Assembly: GCA_030386875.1 (NCBI GenBank)
Contig: CM059576.1
Span: forward strand, 20,030,058 to 20,094,057
Origin: Morinoia aosen
Lineage: Eukaryota > Arthropoda > Malacostraca > Amphipoda > Talitridae
DNA length: 64,000 nucleotides
Direction: 5' to 3'
A program made the position numbers and the translations under genes. The notes under the pieces were generated by a model. It made no database searches. It worked only from the letters and a program-made list of their open reading frames with translations, and was not told the origin of the DNA. Positions 1-10,389 of this stretch are shown here, piece by piece (positions within the stretch are counted from its first letter, which is position 1; the number at the start of each line of letters is the position of its first letter).

Positions 1-424
1 TTCCAATCACCGCCCACCACAAAAGGTTCCGGGAGTTGCCTTATCACGTCCAAAAGCTCTTCACATGTAGCTATGCGAAGAGGAGGGATGTACAGATTAC
101 ATACTGTAAACGGTGCAGTAGCAGTCTCCACTCGGATAGCCATCACCTGCAAGCGTGAATTGATGGGCAGCCTGTAATATGGGAAACTCTGCTTCACAAA
201 GACTGCCAGTCCTGTTCCAGGAAGAGGATTATTATTTGTAGAGTAAGTTTCTACTTGGTAGTGCTTAAGTCGGGGCGGAGCACTGCCTCCGAGCATAGTT
301 TCCTGGAAGAGTACACACGCTGGTTGAAGTTCTAGTAGGATAGCATGGAGATCACCGTAGTTACGTCGCAAGCTGCGACAATTCCAATGAATGATGGTAA
401 AAGCCAGTCTGATAAAAAAGTTAC
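1..424 (-). CDS. Non-LTR retrotransposon A, ORF2 start (endonuclease, partial)
   Basis: This is the N-terminal end of an apurinic-like (EEP) endonuclease domain, the first domain of a LINE ORF2, cut off by the window edge. It has no ATG and is read from codons just upstream of a WNCRSLRRNYGDL segment. Visible endonuclease features are the W-N start motif, the catalytic QET segment (VLFQETMLGG) and GTGLAVFVKQ. The same residues occur at the start of the second LINE at 12.7 kb (WNIRGYRRNYGDL, CLQETLLGN, GTGLAVLVRR), so the two belong to one family. The frame overlaps the end of ORF1 (stop at 430-432) across a run of T, which suggests coupled or frameshifted translation, although that is inference. 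It would nick target DNA for target-primed reverse transcription. About 140 codons are visible and uninterrupted. Confidence 0.8.
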
Positions 425-429
425 AGTTG

Positions 430-2488
430 TTACTTCTGAGGTGGTGCACTAGATTCAGTGCTTGCTACACGTTGACTGACCAGAGTTGGGATAGGTCTCG
501 CCTCGTCTGGTTTCCTTCTTCCCTCGCGCCACGTTCGCACCTCGACATCAGGTGGTGGTATCGAGGGAAGGCCGGGAGGAGGAGGATACTTCTTCAGCAA
601 CTCGTCACTCAGCCCCTTGGGTACATGTATAACACGGTCAAATGAATATTTTCTCTGGTATGTACTGTGTTCGCCCGACTGGTCGCGAGCTACTTTTGAG
701 TGAGGTGTGCTGGTAGGCGACGCTCCACTCTGGAGGCGTTTGCGTGGAATTCCCATGGCTTGAAGTTTTTCTGGCACCTTAGGCGGTAGCATTTTTGGTG
801 GTGGTAATTTAGCAGTGGTAGATTTGGCTGAGGCAGTTGCGCTAGGACCTGCAGTAACTTTTGGTGGTTTACCTTGGCCAGACGAAATCTGGCCAGTCCC
901 ACCCTCCGGAAGCGTCGTGGTGGCACTGTCGGGAGGAACATCCTTATTCAGAACTGGGCCTTCCACTACAGGTACTGCGCTAGGTGGAGAGCCGGTTTCG
1001 GTACGGCCTCGGGACGTCACCAGCACCTCACCCTCGGCATGACCCTCGTCGTCTGTGCTCACCTGTCGTCTATGGCCTTTATCAAGCTCCCTCATGGTCT
1101 GTTGCACAACCATTCCTCTTGGGGGTGCAGCCTCAACAGGACCTGACGGGTCACCTCGACCAGCGCTACTGCTGCCCATGGGCCTGGCAATATCTGCAAA
1201 CGTGACCCCCTCACGGACATATCGGGCTGCCACGCGCCTTCTAGCATCTCCAATAGATAGTTTTTCCTTGCATTGTAGAGCCACAACTTCTTGTTCCTGC
1301 TTATAGGTTGAGCAGTTGAACGATGAGGCTGGGTGGGGACCTCTACAGTTCGAGCATCTGGCTGGGAGAGAACAGGGCAGCTCATGCACTTCTCCAGCAC
1401 ACTGGTAGCAAACACCCACGGCCGCCCTGCACGACCCAGCGCCATGTCCAAAACGTTGGCATTTGTAGCATCGTCTGGGTCTGGGCACGTAATCCCGTAC
1501 GGAGCACTTGGTCCACCCAATGGAGACTTCAGTTGGAAGCTGACAGGCATCAAAAGTCAAAATATAGACAGGTTGATTCATCAGAACTCCGTTAATTCTT
1601 TTCTTCGTCTGATACACATCCGTTACCTTGTGCCGCTTCAAGCCTTCGAGTATCTGATCGGGAGTGAAGTTTGGAGCATTCCTGTAGTGAATGGTTCCCT
1701 TAGTTTGATTGAGGGTTTTGTGAGGCTCCACAACCACTTCGTTCATGTCCAGGGTCCTCAAATTAACAATAGCCTGGCTCTGCATTTGATTCGCCACCTC
1801 TACAATCACACCTCCGGAACGAGTCTCATTAATATTCTTGGGCCGGCCCCCAAATAGTTCGCACAATCTCATCGTTTGCTCGAATGACGTTGATAGTGGC
1901 CAGATTTGTATTAGATGGAGATGATATGCAGAAGAACTTTTTGTAGTCAGTCTCCTGCCACTGTTGAAGGGGAGGGTATGTAGGGGCGTCACTACCGGTT
2001 CGGACCCTCCTATTTCTCCTCCATCGCCCTCTAGATGAGGCAGGCTGGAAAGGTTCAAGCGTCTGAATCTGAGTTAGGTTTCGATTTCTGTTGTCTTCAT
2101 GAGCCCGATGGCTGTCCCCACCATCATCAGGGGGAGCGGTCGATGACAGCGTGGGCGCATCTTTTGAGGCCACAGATTGTAGTACTTATTTGGGTTCTGT
2201 TTGGTTCACACCGGACCCAGCTCCACTCTCAGCCATAAGCTGTGATGGTGCTTGTCTCGCAGGTAGAACGGCGGAATGATCAGTGGAAATTTCCATGGGA
2301 GGCTCCTCTGATGGAAGCAGAGGAGGGGCCAGGTCGTCACCAGAAAGTCGAGAAGAGGGTTCATTGGTGGAAGCAAGCGGTGGTTTAGGATTCTCTTTCA
2401 GTGAGGGTTGCCCCTCACCTATCCAGGCCCGCTCAAGCCGGAAAAGAACCCCTCGGGCGATCAGCAGCATTCTGATGCATCTCTGCAC
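430..2488 (-). pseudogene. LINE A ORF1, gag-like protein with three CCHC knuckles, broken
   Basis: This is the nucleic-acid-binding ORF1 (gag-like) protein of an I/Jockey-type LINE. The reading starts near 2488, meets an in-frame TAA at 2186-2188, continues in the same frame to about 1855, and then needs a frameshift into the long frame that ends at 430. Three zinc knuckles lie at about 1470-1300: CYKCQRFGHGAGSC, CYQCAGEVHELPC and CSNCRGPHPASSFNC. This triple CCHC block is typical of insect LINE ORF1 proteins that coat the RNA. Ahead of it is the usual fold ending in IGWTKCSVRDYVPRPRRC; behind it is a basic, proline-rich tail of about 290 residues. The protein lies directly upstream of the endonuclease ORF, as expected for ORF1. 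With one nonsense codon and one frameshift this copy is probably inactive. Confidence 0.82.
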
Positions 2489-2770
2489 TTAAGGCGGGCA
2501 CACGCTGACCACTAGGAAGTAAATACCTCCTCCCACCGTCGACCCCGGCCCGTGGCAGTCTCCAAGTACGCCCGAGATAACAGAGACTTTATAACCCGTA
2601 ACTGCCGGGGCCCGGTTTATATTTACATGGGAAACCTCACCCATGGTCCCCCTTTTGTCAGGCTGCTCCAGTTGAGCCAGCCTACCATGGTTGAACCTAC
2701 CAGAACCGGGGCCCCGGCAGTATAGCCTCAACCTTCATGGCAGCACGCAAGCCCTCCCACCACGACAAGG
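2489..2770 (-). other. LINE A 5' untranslated region with GC-rich inverted repeat
   Basis: GC-rich leader upstream of ORF1. Two nearly perfect inverted segments, 2604-2617 and 2704-2718 (AACCGGGGCCCCGGC type), can pair across about 85 bases. The second segment contains the self-complementary CCGGGGCCCCGG. The 5' boundary of the element is estimated from the composition change near 2770. No long open frame here resembles a known protein. Confidence 0.5.
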
Positions 2771-2814
2771 TAAGGACATGGGGAGGGTCTATTCTTTTGA
2801 AAAAGGTATGAAAA

Positions 2815-2955
2815 TGACCCAAAAAACTAATTTTTCAAATTTTTCGGACAAACTACGGCCTAGAGCAAAAAATTTCAAGTGTTCAAAAAATACATATACT
2901 GACCAAATTTCAGACCAAACGGATCAAAAAAAATTTTTTCCGGAGGACCCCCCTT
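2815..2955 (+). repeat. Dispersed AT-rich repeat, copy related to 6.6-7.5 kb
   Basis: The run of motifs CCCAAAAAACTAATTTTTC, CGGCCTAGAGCAAAAAATTTC and CTGACCAAATTTCAGACCAA recurs with modest divergence at 7330-7480 and in part at 6700-6835. It is a non-coding repeat family lying next to the 5' end of LINE A. Confidence 0.6.
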
Positions 2956-3236
2956 AAAGTAAAAGACGCACCGAATGAAGTAGACATCAGCTGCGTTAGG
3001 AGTTGAGTACTTGATTGACAAATGAAATTAAAATTTATTCTCTCGGATATCTTCCTTTACACACCAGGGCTGGAAGCTCATCACTACCGACAAACTACTA
3101 AATAATGCCAGGCCGGACAGTCTCCTCTTACATTCACACAAGAGCTCAGGCTGCCGCAGCAGGAGTTGATTTTGTTGAAGGTATAATGGGGAGAAATGAA
3201 TTATTTTGCCTCTAATACAAAAGTCGATGTCGTAGA

Positions 3237-3593
3237 TTAGATTAGATTAGTCGTTAGCTTTAGCCTCCCTACCCAGCAACAAATGCGATCCAAAGAGAGG
3301 AAGGAGGAAGGCACCATTTAGTATGGAGTAAAGGGAACGCGGAATCTACGCAGAAAGGCATAGAAACAGTAAGTTGTGAAAGAAGATCATGAAACAAGAT
3401 CAAAGCTGAAGAGGAAAGTAGTAGGTGATGAAGAACAGGACAGCAGTGAACCGAAAAAAGGGGGTCCTTAACATAACAAAAACATTTTATTTCAACAAAA
3501 AGAAGGCCTACCTAACTCTCAGCTCGGGCCCTGACATTGTCCCCCTGGGAGCGCTGGTTCCCATGGATACAATAGTTGTATCCTCCTGAGGGG
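3237..3593 (-). repeat. SINE-like 360-bp repeat, copy 1, with perfect target-site duplication
   Basis: A 357-bp unit is flanked by the perfect direct repeat TCGATGTCGTAGA (3224-3236 and 3594-3606). On the plus strand it starts with tandem TTAGA and ends with CCTCCTGAGGGG. On the minus strand it would therefore have a CCCCTCAGGAGG head and a short-period (CTAAT)n tail, as expected of a retroposon copied by target-primed reverse transcription. I see no tRNA A and B boxes. Further copies lie at 4636, 5290, 20343 and 58740, with degenerate ones near 4200 and 63495. Confidence 0.8.
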
Positions 3594-3606
3594 TCGATGT
3601 CGTAGA

Positions 3607-4199
3607 AATTTGAAGCTAATTTTTCCTGCGTACATGTCAATAAAACGCAGCAGCTAACTCGGCAAACATGATTTATAATACAACGAAATTTGGTCTTCAA
3701 ATTCCTACCAAAAATAGACTGGCACAAAAGGTTCCCAGTAATTAGACACGAGGAAGAGCGGCCGTCGCACAAGGCTACAATGAACATTTCACCTTCAAAA
3801 AGAACTCTAAACAAAAATGAAAGTTTGTTGAAAACATAAAAGGCCAAGTTTTGGATTATAGGGAACTCCTCAATATAAAATTACTGATGTCTACTTAGTA
3901 GTAGTAAAATAAAAGTTATGCTGATGCCCACGACCAAGGTTCAAATCAATCACAAATGTGAAATGAAAATGTTTGCTTTATGTTCAGAAAAACGAAAATA
4001 CATGAAACACTTGACCGAACAAACCAAAATACCGCCCTCAGCGACGTTGAAGAAGTGGGAAATAGTTGTCAATAAATTATAAAAAACACAGCACAACGCG
4101 CATGTCTAATAGAAGGTAGGCGCAGAAATGCAATCAAATAAGCATTCTGTTGAAATATTCCAAGTCTTAACCCAAAATTTTTGAATTTGAGATAAGTTT
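3607..4199. other. No gene seen
   Basis: AT-rich spacer between SINE-like copies. It has no long open frame, no splice-compatible coding segment and no obvious internal repeat. Confidence 0.5.
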
Positions 4200-4530
4200 G
4201 TTCAGCCTCCCTCCCTATCCGCATCACAGGCATTCAATTAGAATAAGAATGAAGGCATCATTCAGGATACAGTTGAGGGGACACAGATTCTAAGCACAAG
4301 GAGTGTTCGTAACCGGAATCTCAGCACATAGAAACAGAAAATGAAGAAATAGGTTGATATGAGATAAAAGTGTAAAAAGTCGGAGAAGCAGAATATCATG
4401 ACACCAACAAACCGAAAAATTGGTTCTTTCAAACAATATTTCAATTTGACATAAAGAAGACCCACCTAAATTGCAGCTCAGAAACCTTACATTTTCTGCA
4501 AACTAATTTCCATAGTCGGATTCGGGATTG
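4200..4530 (-). repeat. SINE-like repeat, strongly degenerate copy
   Basis: It preserves the order of landmarks seen in the 3237 copy: a CCTCCCT start, GAAGGCATCATT, CATAGAAACAG, then AAGACCCACCTAA followed by CAGCTCAGA. There are many substitutions and indels and no clear flanking duplication. Confidence 0.5.
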
Positions 4531-4635
4531 AAATCCGTACGAACACTGTTTCCATGACATAAAACATTAGAGTAGGTAACCAGAAATGTACATTTTCTTA
4601 CAAACACAAACAAAGAACACGAAACAATTCAAGAT

Positions 4636-4994
4636 AAGATTAGATTAGTCGTTAGTTTAAGCCTCCCTACCCACAGCAACAAATGCGATCCAAAGAGAGG
4701 AAGGAGGAAAGCACCATTTAGTATGGACTTAAGGAAACGCGGAATCTATGCAGAAAGGGCATAGAAACAGTAAGTTGTGAAAGAAGATTATGAAACATGA
4801 CCAAAGTTGAAGATGAAAGTAGTAGGTGCTGAAAAACAGGACAGCAGTGAATCGAAAAAAGATGGTCCTTAACATAACATAAACATTTCATTTCAACAAA
4901 AAGAAAGCCTACCTAACTCTCAGCTCGGGCCCTCACATTGTCCTCCTGGGAGCGCTAATTCCCAAAGATGCAATAATTGTATTCCCCTGAGGGA
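4636..4994 (-). repeat. SINE-like repeat, copy 2
   Basis: It is close to the 3237 copy over its full length. The flanks share AATTCAAGAT (4626-4635 and 4999-5008), extendable to about 16 bases with mismatches, so this is an independent insertion with its own target duplication. Confidence 0.75.
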
Positions 4995-5289
4995 AATGAA
5001 TTCAAGATTGTGACCCTAAATTTTGAAATATAAACGAAGAAAAAGAATTCGCTGTGTAAAGTCTAACAAAAATATCACAAGGATGCGACAAGAAACACTA
5101 CGAAATAGAATGTGAACAGCTGATTTTCATGCGTCATTCTAAAAAGCCACTCAGAAACTGGAAGAAATTTCTCATTTCATTCGAAAAAGATAAGTTATAA
5201 ATTACTAAAAATTGAGCAGAATAGTACGCAAAATGAAGAATGCAGAGTTAGGAAGGAAATAGGATTTTATAGACAACAAAGCTACCAAG

Positions 5290-5665
5290 GCGTTAGATTA
5301 CATTAAATAAGATAGTTTAAGACTATTTAATTATAAAAAATCGTTATAAGAGAGGAATGAGGAAGAAATTATTCAGTAATCACTTAAGGGAATGCAGGGT
5401 ATATGCACATGGTTCATAGAAACATAGAAATTTATGAAACATAGAAATTGCATAGAAATTTATGAAACAAGGTTAAGTTGAAGGCGTAATGGATGATGAA
5501 AAACAGGACTGCAGTAAATAAAAAACAGATGTTGCTTAACAAAATTAAAAACATTTCTTTTCCACAAAAACATGACTTCCTTACCTCTTAGTTCAGGACG
5601 TCACATATTCCCCTCGTGAGCGCCAATTCCCACGGACACAAAGTTACATCCTCCAGAGGGAGAAG
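5290..5665 (-). repeat. SINE-like repeat, diverged copy 3
   Basis: Same landmark order (GAGAGGAA, CATAGAAACATAG, AACAGGACTGCAGT, CTTACCTCTTAGTTCAGG, CTCCAGAGGG) with internal duplication and loss. It directly abuts the zinc-finger relic at 5.7 kb. Confidence 0.6.
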
Positions 5666-5689
5666 CCCGTAATATCTTTGACCACACGG

Positions 5690-6000
5690 AGGAGCTACAA
5701 TATCTAAAAAATGTGAAGTGTGATGCAGTGATTAGACATTTGAATGGCCCATGAATTTGCATTTCACGACTACACCTTTTCCATTTCAAATTAATCCAAT
5801 TCAAGTTCAATTTAATCAAAGTTCAGTTCAAATTAATCCAAGTCAAGTTCAAATTGATCCAAGTCAAGTTCAAATTGATCCAAGTCAAGTTCAAATTGAT
5901 CCAAGTCAAGTTCAAATTGATCCTAGTCAAGTTCAAATTGATCCTAGTTAAGTTCAAATTAATCCTAGGCAAATTCAAATTAATCCAACCTTGAGTTGAG
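5690..6000 (+). pseudogene. Relic of a zinc-finger gene 3' end with 21-bp minisatellite, inverted
   Basis: The segment CTACACCTTTTCCATTTCAA followed by tandem 21-bp units (CAAGTTCAAATTGATCCAAGT, encoding QVQIDPS) matches, in inverse orientation, the extreme 3' end of the gene A finger exon at 13.04-13.33 kb. Just before it, the bases around 5709 resemble an eroded finger start (KCEVC type). About nine units are present, with the later ones changed from GATCC to GATCCTAG forms. No intact gene remains. It is probably an inverted duplicate of the gene A tail or of a lost paralogue. Confidence 0.6.
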
Positions 6001-6179
6001 TTGAAAATTGGCATAATCACTCCTTAATTTGAACTTTTTTGTGTTAAATATGTATCTATTGTATGTGATGATCAAGACAGTCGTTTTTCAGACAAGACAG
6101 TCGTTTGATATGGGTGACAATATTCATTAAATGATTATCATGAAAATCATTCAAGTCTTGCAAGTATTATATATTGAAT

Positions 6180-6560
6180 TGTATACACATTACTATTATA
6201 AAAGGAGCCGCGTCCGTCTGTGTGTCACACCCACCAGCCGAATATGCGAGATGAGCGTATGTGTGATACAAGCTTCATCAACTCCACAATTTTCGGGGAT
6301 TTAACCCCGCAGATTGGGAGTCGGAATTAATATCACGTGTATTGGTAGGTTATATTAAGTTGAGATCATCCGAGGCCCCCTACGCTCAGATGGTCATTTT
6401 CCATGTTTATTTTGGAAAAGGACCCTTAGGTGGTGGACTATTCGGTCCTAAAATTTCATGGCGCTACGGACAATAGATCCCCCCCAGACCGGGGGAAGGG
6501 GACCATAATCTTTTATTTTCTACCAATTTCGACCCCATATAAAAAGACAACAAAACGGGA
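6180..6560. repeat. Possible DNA-transposon or Helitron terminus, unclassified
   Basis: The phrase ATTATAAAAGGAGCCGCGTCCGTCTGTGTG resembles terminal sequence of dispersed insect elements (given here as a composite of shorter motifs: ATTATAAAAGGAGCC, GTCCGTCTGTGTG). Downstream is a GC-richer island with CCCCCCAGACCGGGGG. No coding region or end pair was found. Confidence 0.25.
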
Positions 6561-6570
6561 AATGGACAAT

Positions 6571-7480
6571 TGCGCTTCATTTTCTTGTTAGGAATGATTC
6601 AAGGATTCTAAAACTGCCTTTGTTTTTGTCCTAGCATCAAGAATGAATGAGGAGATACGTCTTGCAATATCAATATCAGTGAAATATCAATACTTAAAAA
6701 CCAATATGTCAAATTTTTGTCAAAAACTAAGGCCTAAATAGGAAAAATAAATGAATTAAATTGTGTTCCTTTTTAAAAGTTACATATCATACTAAAAAAT
6801 TTCAAAAGAATCAGACTGAAGAAAATTTTTTCATGTATATGAAAAATAAAATTATTTTTTATTTATTTTTGGGTTTGGAATCACAATCCAGTGTGAATAT
6901 GAAGTTATGTAAGGAAATTATCGAAATAAAAATAAAACTGCATTCAATTACATACCTTGTCCATTATATTACACTTCAACAAAATATTTTGTTTTTTGTC
7001 ATACCCAAAAAAAACCTAACATTCAAACCGTATCTCCTCATTGAGTTTCGATGCTAGAACAAAACCAAAGACAGTTTTGGAATCCTTGGAACATTTCTAA
7101 CAAGAAAATGAAGCCTTCTTTCCATATTTGAAAAAAAGTTATGTACCTCTAAACCCAAAAATATTTTCTTAGTGATGAAATCATTAAAATCGCTTTTCAG
7201 AATTTTTTTTTTCAAAATGTTAAAATTTCTCTTCATTTAATTGTTAGAAATGCTTCAAGTATTCTAAAACTGTCTTTGGTTTGTTCTAGCATCAAAGCTG
7301 AATGAGGAGATAGATCTTGAAATTTACATCAAAATTTCCCAAAAACCTAATTTTTCGCAAAAAAAAACCTAAGGCCTAAATCGAAAAACTGACACGGGTA
7401 AAAAGTGTTTACTTTCAAAAAACACTAATACTGGCCAAATTTCAAACGAATCGGGCGAAAAAAGTTCACCGACCCAGATG
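6571..7480. repeat. Foldback-type repeat complex
   Basis: The block CTTCATTTTCTTGTTAGGAA...GTCCTAGCATC at 6571-6640 recurs directly at 7215-7300 and in reverse complement at 7050-7114. The following stretch, with AAAACTAAGGCCTAAAT, recurs directly at 7330-7480. The whole can fold on itself and is non-coding. Its right part also matches 2815-2955. Confidence 0.65.
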
Positions 7481-7749
7481 ATCTCCCTAAATAGAATATT
7501 TGTGGTTGAGACTTGGGAAAGTATTGGAAAGCCATGGAATAGTGTGGGAAATCATGGAAAGCCATGTAGTAGTAATAACATCAATTTGCTAGCGCTTCAG
7601 TGCCTGCACTATGTCGCGCCGAAGGTCTCACAATTCAGGTTGTCTCCACGTCTCAAATTTCGAGGTCTCACTGCCACAAACTTCGTAACGCACGTCACAG
7701 CAACTATTAAACAAACAAAGACGCGATAGCCACGAGCGTGACCTGAACA

Positions 7750-7830
7750 ACACTCGATTTCATTGGTGGCAGCAGTAGTAGTAGCAGCAGCAGCAGCATC
7801 AGCTGTAATGGAAGAGCTGCTAGTTCAATA
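7750..7830 (+). repeat. Imperfect AGC/AGT trinucleotide run
   Basis: A short run of agcagtagtagtagcagcag type repeats downstream of the 3' end of LINE B. It may be a decayed retrotransposon tail or a simple microsatellite. Confidence 0.4.
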
Positions 7831-8057
7831 CCATACTCCTCATGCGTAGGGTTTAATCAGTTCATATAATCATCTTAAGGTACATGCACAGTTTGTACAT
7901 TGAGCAGCAGCCTAACCCCCTAATGGGGTCTCAGCTGCCCACCCAATTATGGCCGGGCGCCTTACCCGCGCTGAAGTCCCCAGGGGCATTGCGCAGCGCA
8001 CCCGGTCATTTTACGGTTCAGTGTTTACATCGCATTACAATGCGTAGAATCTTCAGG

Positions 8058-8902
8058 CTAGATTTTTGAAGACAGATTACACGCTCCAAAAAACGACTGC
8101 AGCGCTGTCACATTATAAGTTGACCGCTCAGCCTCCCCAAGTATTCCGGTCAAAACATCCTGTGCACGACCGCGAAGGTGCGGAAAATGCAGACTCCTGG
8201 CAACAGCATACAGGGGACACTCCGCGAGGAAGTGCTTTACAGTCAAAGGCACACGACACTGTTCGCACTGCGGCTGTGGTAGCCGCTCCATCAGGTGGCC
8301 GTGTGTTAGCCGCGTATGGCCAATACGGAGGCGACAAAGCATCACCTCTAACCGGCGACTACGACAACTGGACGATATCCACTCACGTATAGTGGGTTTA
8401 ATGCTTCTTAATTTATTGCTATCGTTAGCAGCGTTGTCACATTCCTGCTGCCATCGTTCTCTCACTGCCGCTTTGATCTGAGGGTAATAATCCCGGAAAG
8501 GAACCATCAGATTTAGAGTCTCTTCGTTTGCCTCTGCGGCCCGTTTAGCCTCCTGGTCAGCTCTCTCATTGCCAGACACTCCTACGTGGCCGGGCACCCA
8601 GCACAACGTCACAGATTTACGCTCACGTGTTAAATCTATTAAGTTCATGACGATCTCACCAATGAGCGGATGGGTACTATTATGCTCTCGAGTGGCCTCC
8701 ACCACATTTTTGAATCCACAAAAATAGCAAAAGTATCAAGCACACAATGTTTAATTAGTCGAAGGGCCTCCAGCACACAGTAAAATTCCGCAGTGAAAAT
8801 GGACGACTCTGGGAGCAATCTCTTGGCGCTCACCATCTCCCCCGACACAGCGGCACACCCTACAGCGTCTCCCACCTTTGAGCCGTCGGTATAGAATATC
8901 AT
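8058..8902 (-). pseudogene. LINE B RNase H domain, frameshifted
   Basis: RNase H1-type domain that degrades RNA of the RNA:DNA hybrid during retrotransposition. Catalytic residues are visible: YTDGSK (first Asp), TAEFYCVLEAL (Glu), FVDSK (second Asp), and WVPGHVGVSGNERADQEAK (His and final Asp). After it follow a conserved CRLRIGHTRLTHGHLM stretch and a CxxC-H-C zinc-like segment (CEQCRVPLTVKHFLAECP), typical of LINE C-termini. Two single-base losses disrupt it: one at the junction with the upstream frame near 8900, and one in an A-run near 8707. The stop is at 8058. Confidence 0.85.
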
Positions 8903-10389
8903 CGCACGGGCATGTTTTCGGCAATATGGTCCAAAAAGAACCCCTTTAGTATGTGGGTAGGCATAGAATCCTTCTTAGGCATTTGACATCCCGGACAAAA
9001 ACTCCCGATTGGGACACGCCACGTGGGAAAACTTTCCAAGAACACTGGTTGTATTCTCATTGGCCTCAGCTGCATTGCAACCACGACTGCCATATAATCT
9101 TCCGATGAGGGCAAAGGGAAAGGCAGATGTCGGCCTAGTGGCGCATGCACGCTGGTCCATGCAGGAGACAAGGGGACTTGTTCCAATCGCGCCAAGTACT
9201 GAAGGGTCAGCTGCACACGGCGGTGCCGTAAAGGAGGTTCACCGCTCTCCACACATAAGCTGCTGGAAGGGGACGACCTAAACGCGCCAGTGCAGATTCT
9301 GATAGCAGCATGATGCACAGGGTCCAGCTTCGAAAGTGAAGTCGCCTTAGCATATTGATACACTATGCAGCCGTAGTCTATCTTGCTTCTAATAAGAGTA
9401 CGATATAGTCTCAGTAGGGTCATCCTGTCAGCCCCCCACGTCAGGCCGGCCAGGCTTTTTAGCAAGTTCAGCCTTCTGACGCAGTCAGCCTTGAGGGTGG
9501 CTAGGTAGGGCTTCCAAGAGAGCCTGTCATCAAGCGTCACCCCCAGAAACTTGGCGCTGTGTGAAAATCTCACTTGTCTTCCCTACAGTGTGAGCTGTGG
9601 GGGATCACTACTGCCACGGCCCTGGAAGTAAAGTCCAACTGTTTTTTCCGGTGAAAAGTTGAAGCCATGTTCCTGAGCCCACTTATTAGCGTTATTGATG
9701 GCTAATTGCATTCTTCGCGTCAGAGCTGGAAGATGTGTTGATGAAGAGCATACCATAAAGTCGTCCACATATAAGGAGGCCACCGTTCCGGGAGGCAAGG
9801 TGGAGGTGATACCATTTAAGGCGACACTAAACAGGGTGCAGCTCATAACACTACCCTGCGGTAAACCTTCACACTGCAACTGTGAGGAAGAGAGGGTGCC
9901 GCCGACCTTAACGCGGAAAGTTCTTTCACCAAGAAATTCTTGAATATACAGGACCAAGTTGTCACGGAGTCCATACTCATGTAGTGTCTTAAGTATTCCA
10001 TATCTCCACACGGTGTCATAGGCTTTATGCATATCAAAGAAAAGACACATGGTTCGGCGACGCTCGGCAAGGTTGGCTACCAGGTGGTTCTGTAAGCGGA
10101 GCAGAGCGTCTGTGGTCCCTCGAAGCTGCCGACTGCCAAATTGGACGGAGTTCAGTAGCTCCTCCGCCTCCAACCATCTGGTGAGTCGCACATTGACCAT
10201 TTTCTCCATCAATTTTCCAAGGCAGCTAGTTAGGGCAATGGGTCGGTAGTTGTCAGGGTTGGATGGAGGTTTGTTTGGTTTTTCGAAAGCCATGATTAAT
10301 GATGTACGCCATTGTTGAGGATATGTATGCGTGATCCAGATTTTATTGAAAATATATAGCAACAATTTAATGGCTGTGTCAGGCCGCAC
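8899..10389 (-). pseudogene. LINE B reverse transcriptase palm and thumb, one nonsense codon
   Basis: Reverse transcriptase region. Motifs in order: NYRPIALTSCLGKLMEKM, QFGSRQLRGTTDALL, FFDMHKAYDTVW (first catalytic Asp), GLPQGSVMSCTLF, and SLYVDDFMVCS (the YxDD catalytic box), followed by GFNFSPEKTVGLYF. The thumb then reads KFLGVTLDDRLSWKPYL and SKIDYGCIVYQYA. The two parts are in one frame, separated only by an in-frame TAG at 9583-9585. The frame closes at 8899, where a single-base loss separates it from RNase H. The N-terminal fingers lie beyond the insertion at 10.39-11.35 kb. Confidence 0.88.

Noticed and set aside
3230..5670. CRISPR-like array of repeats
   Set aside because: Repeats are 360 bp, diverged and have target duplications; the window is clearly eukaryotic.
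5751..6020. Repeat proteins (QVQIDPS)n on plus and (LNLTRIN)n on minus
   Set aside because: The 21-bp period keeps frames open. The flanking zinc-finger sequence is eroded, so it is a relic, not a gene.
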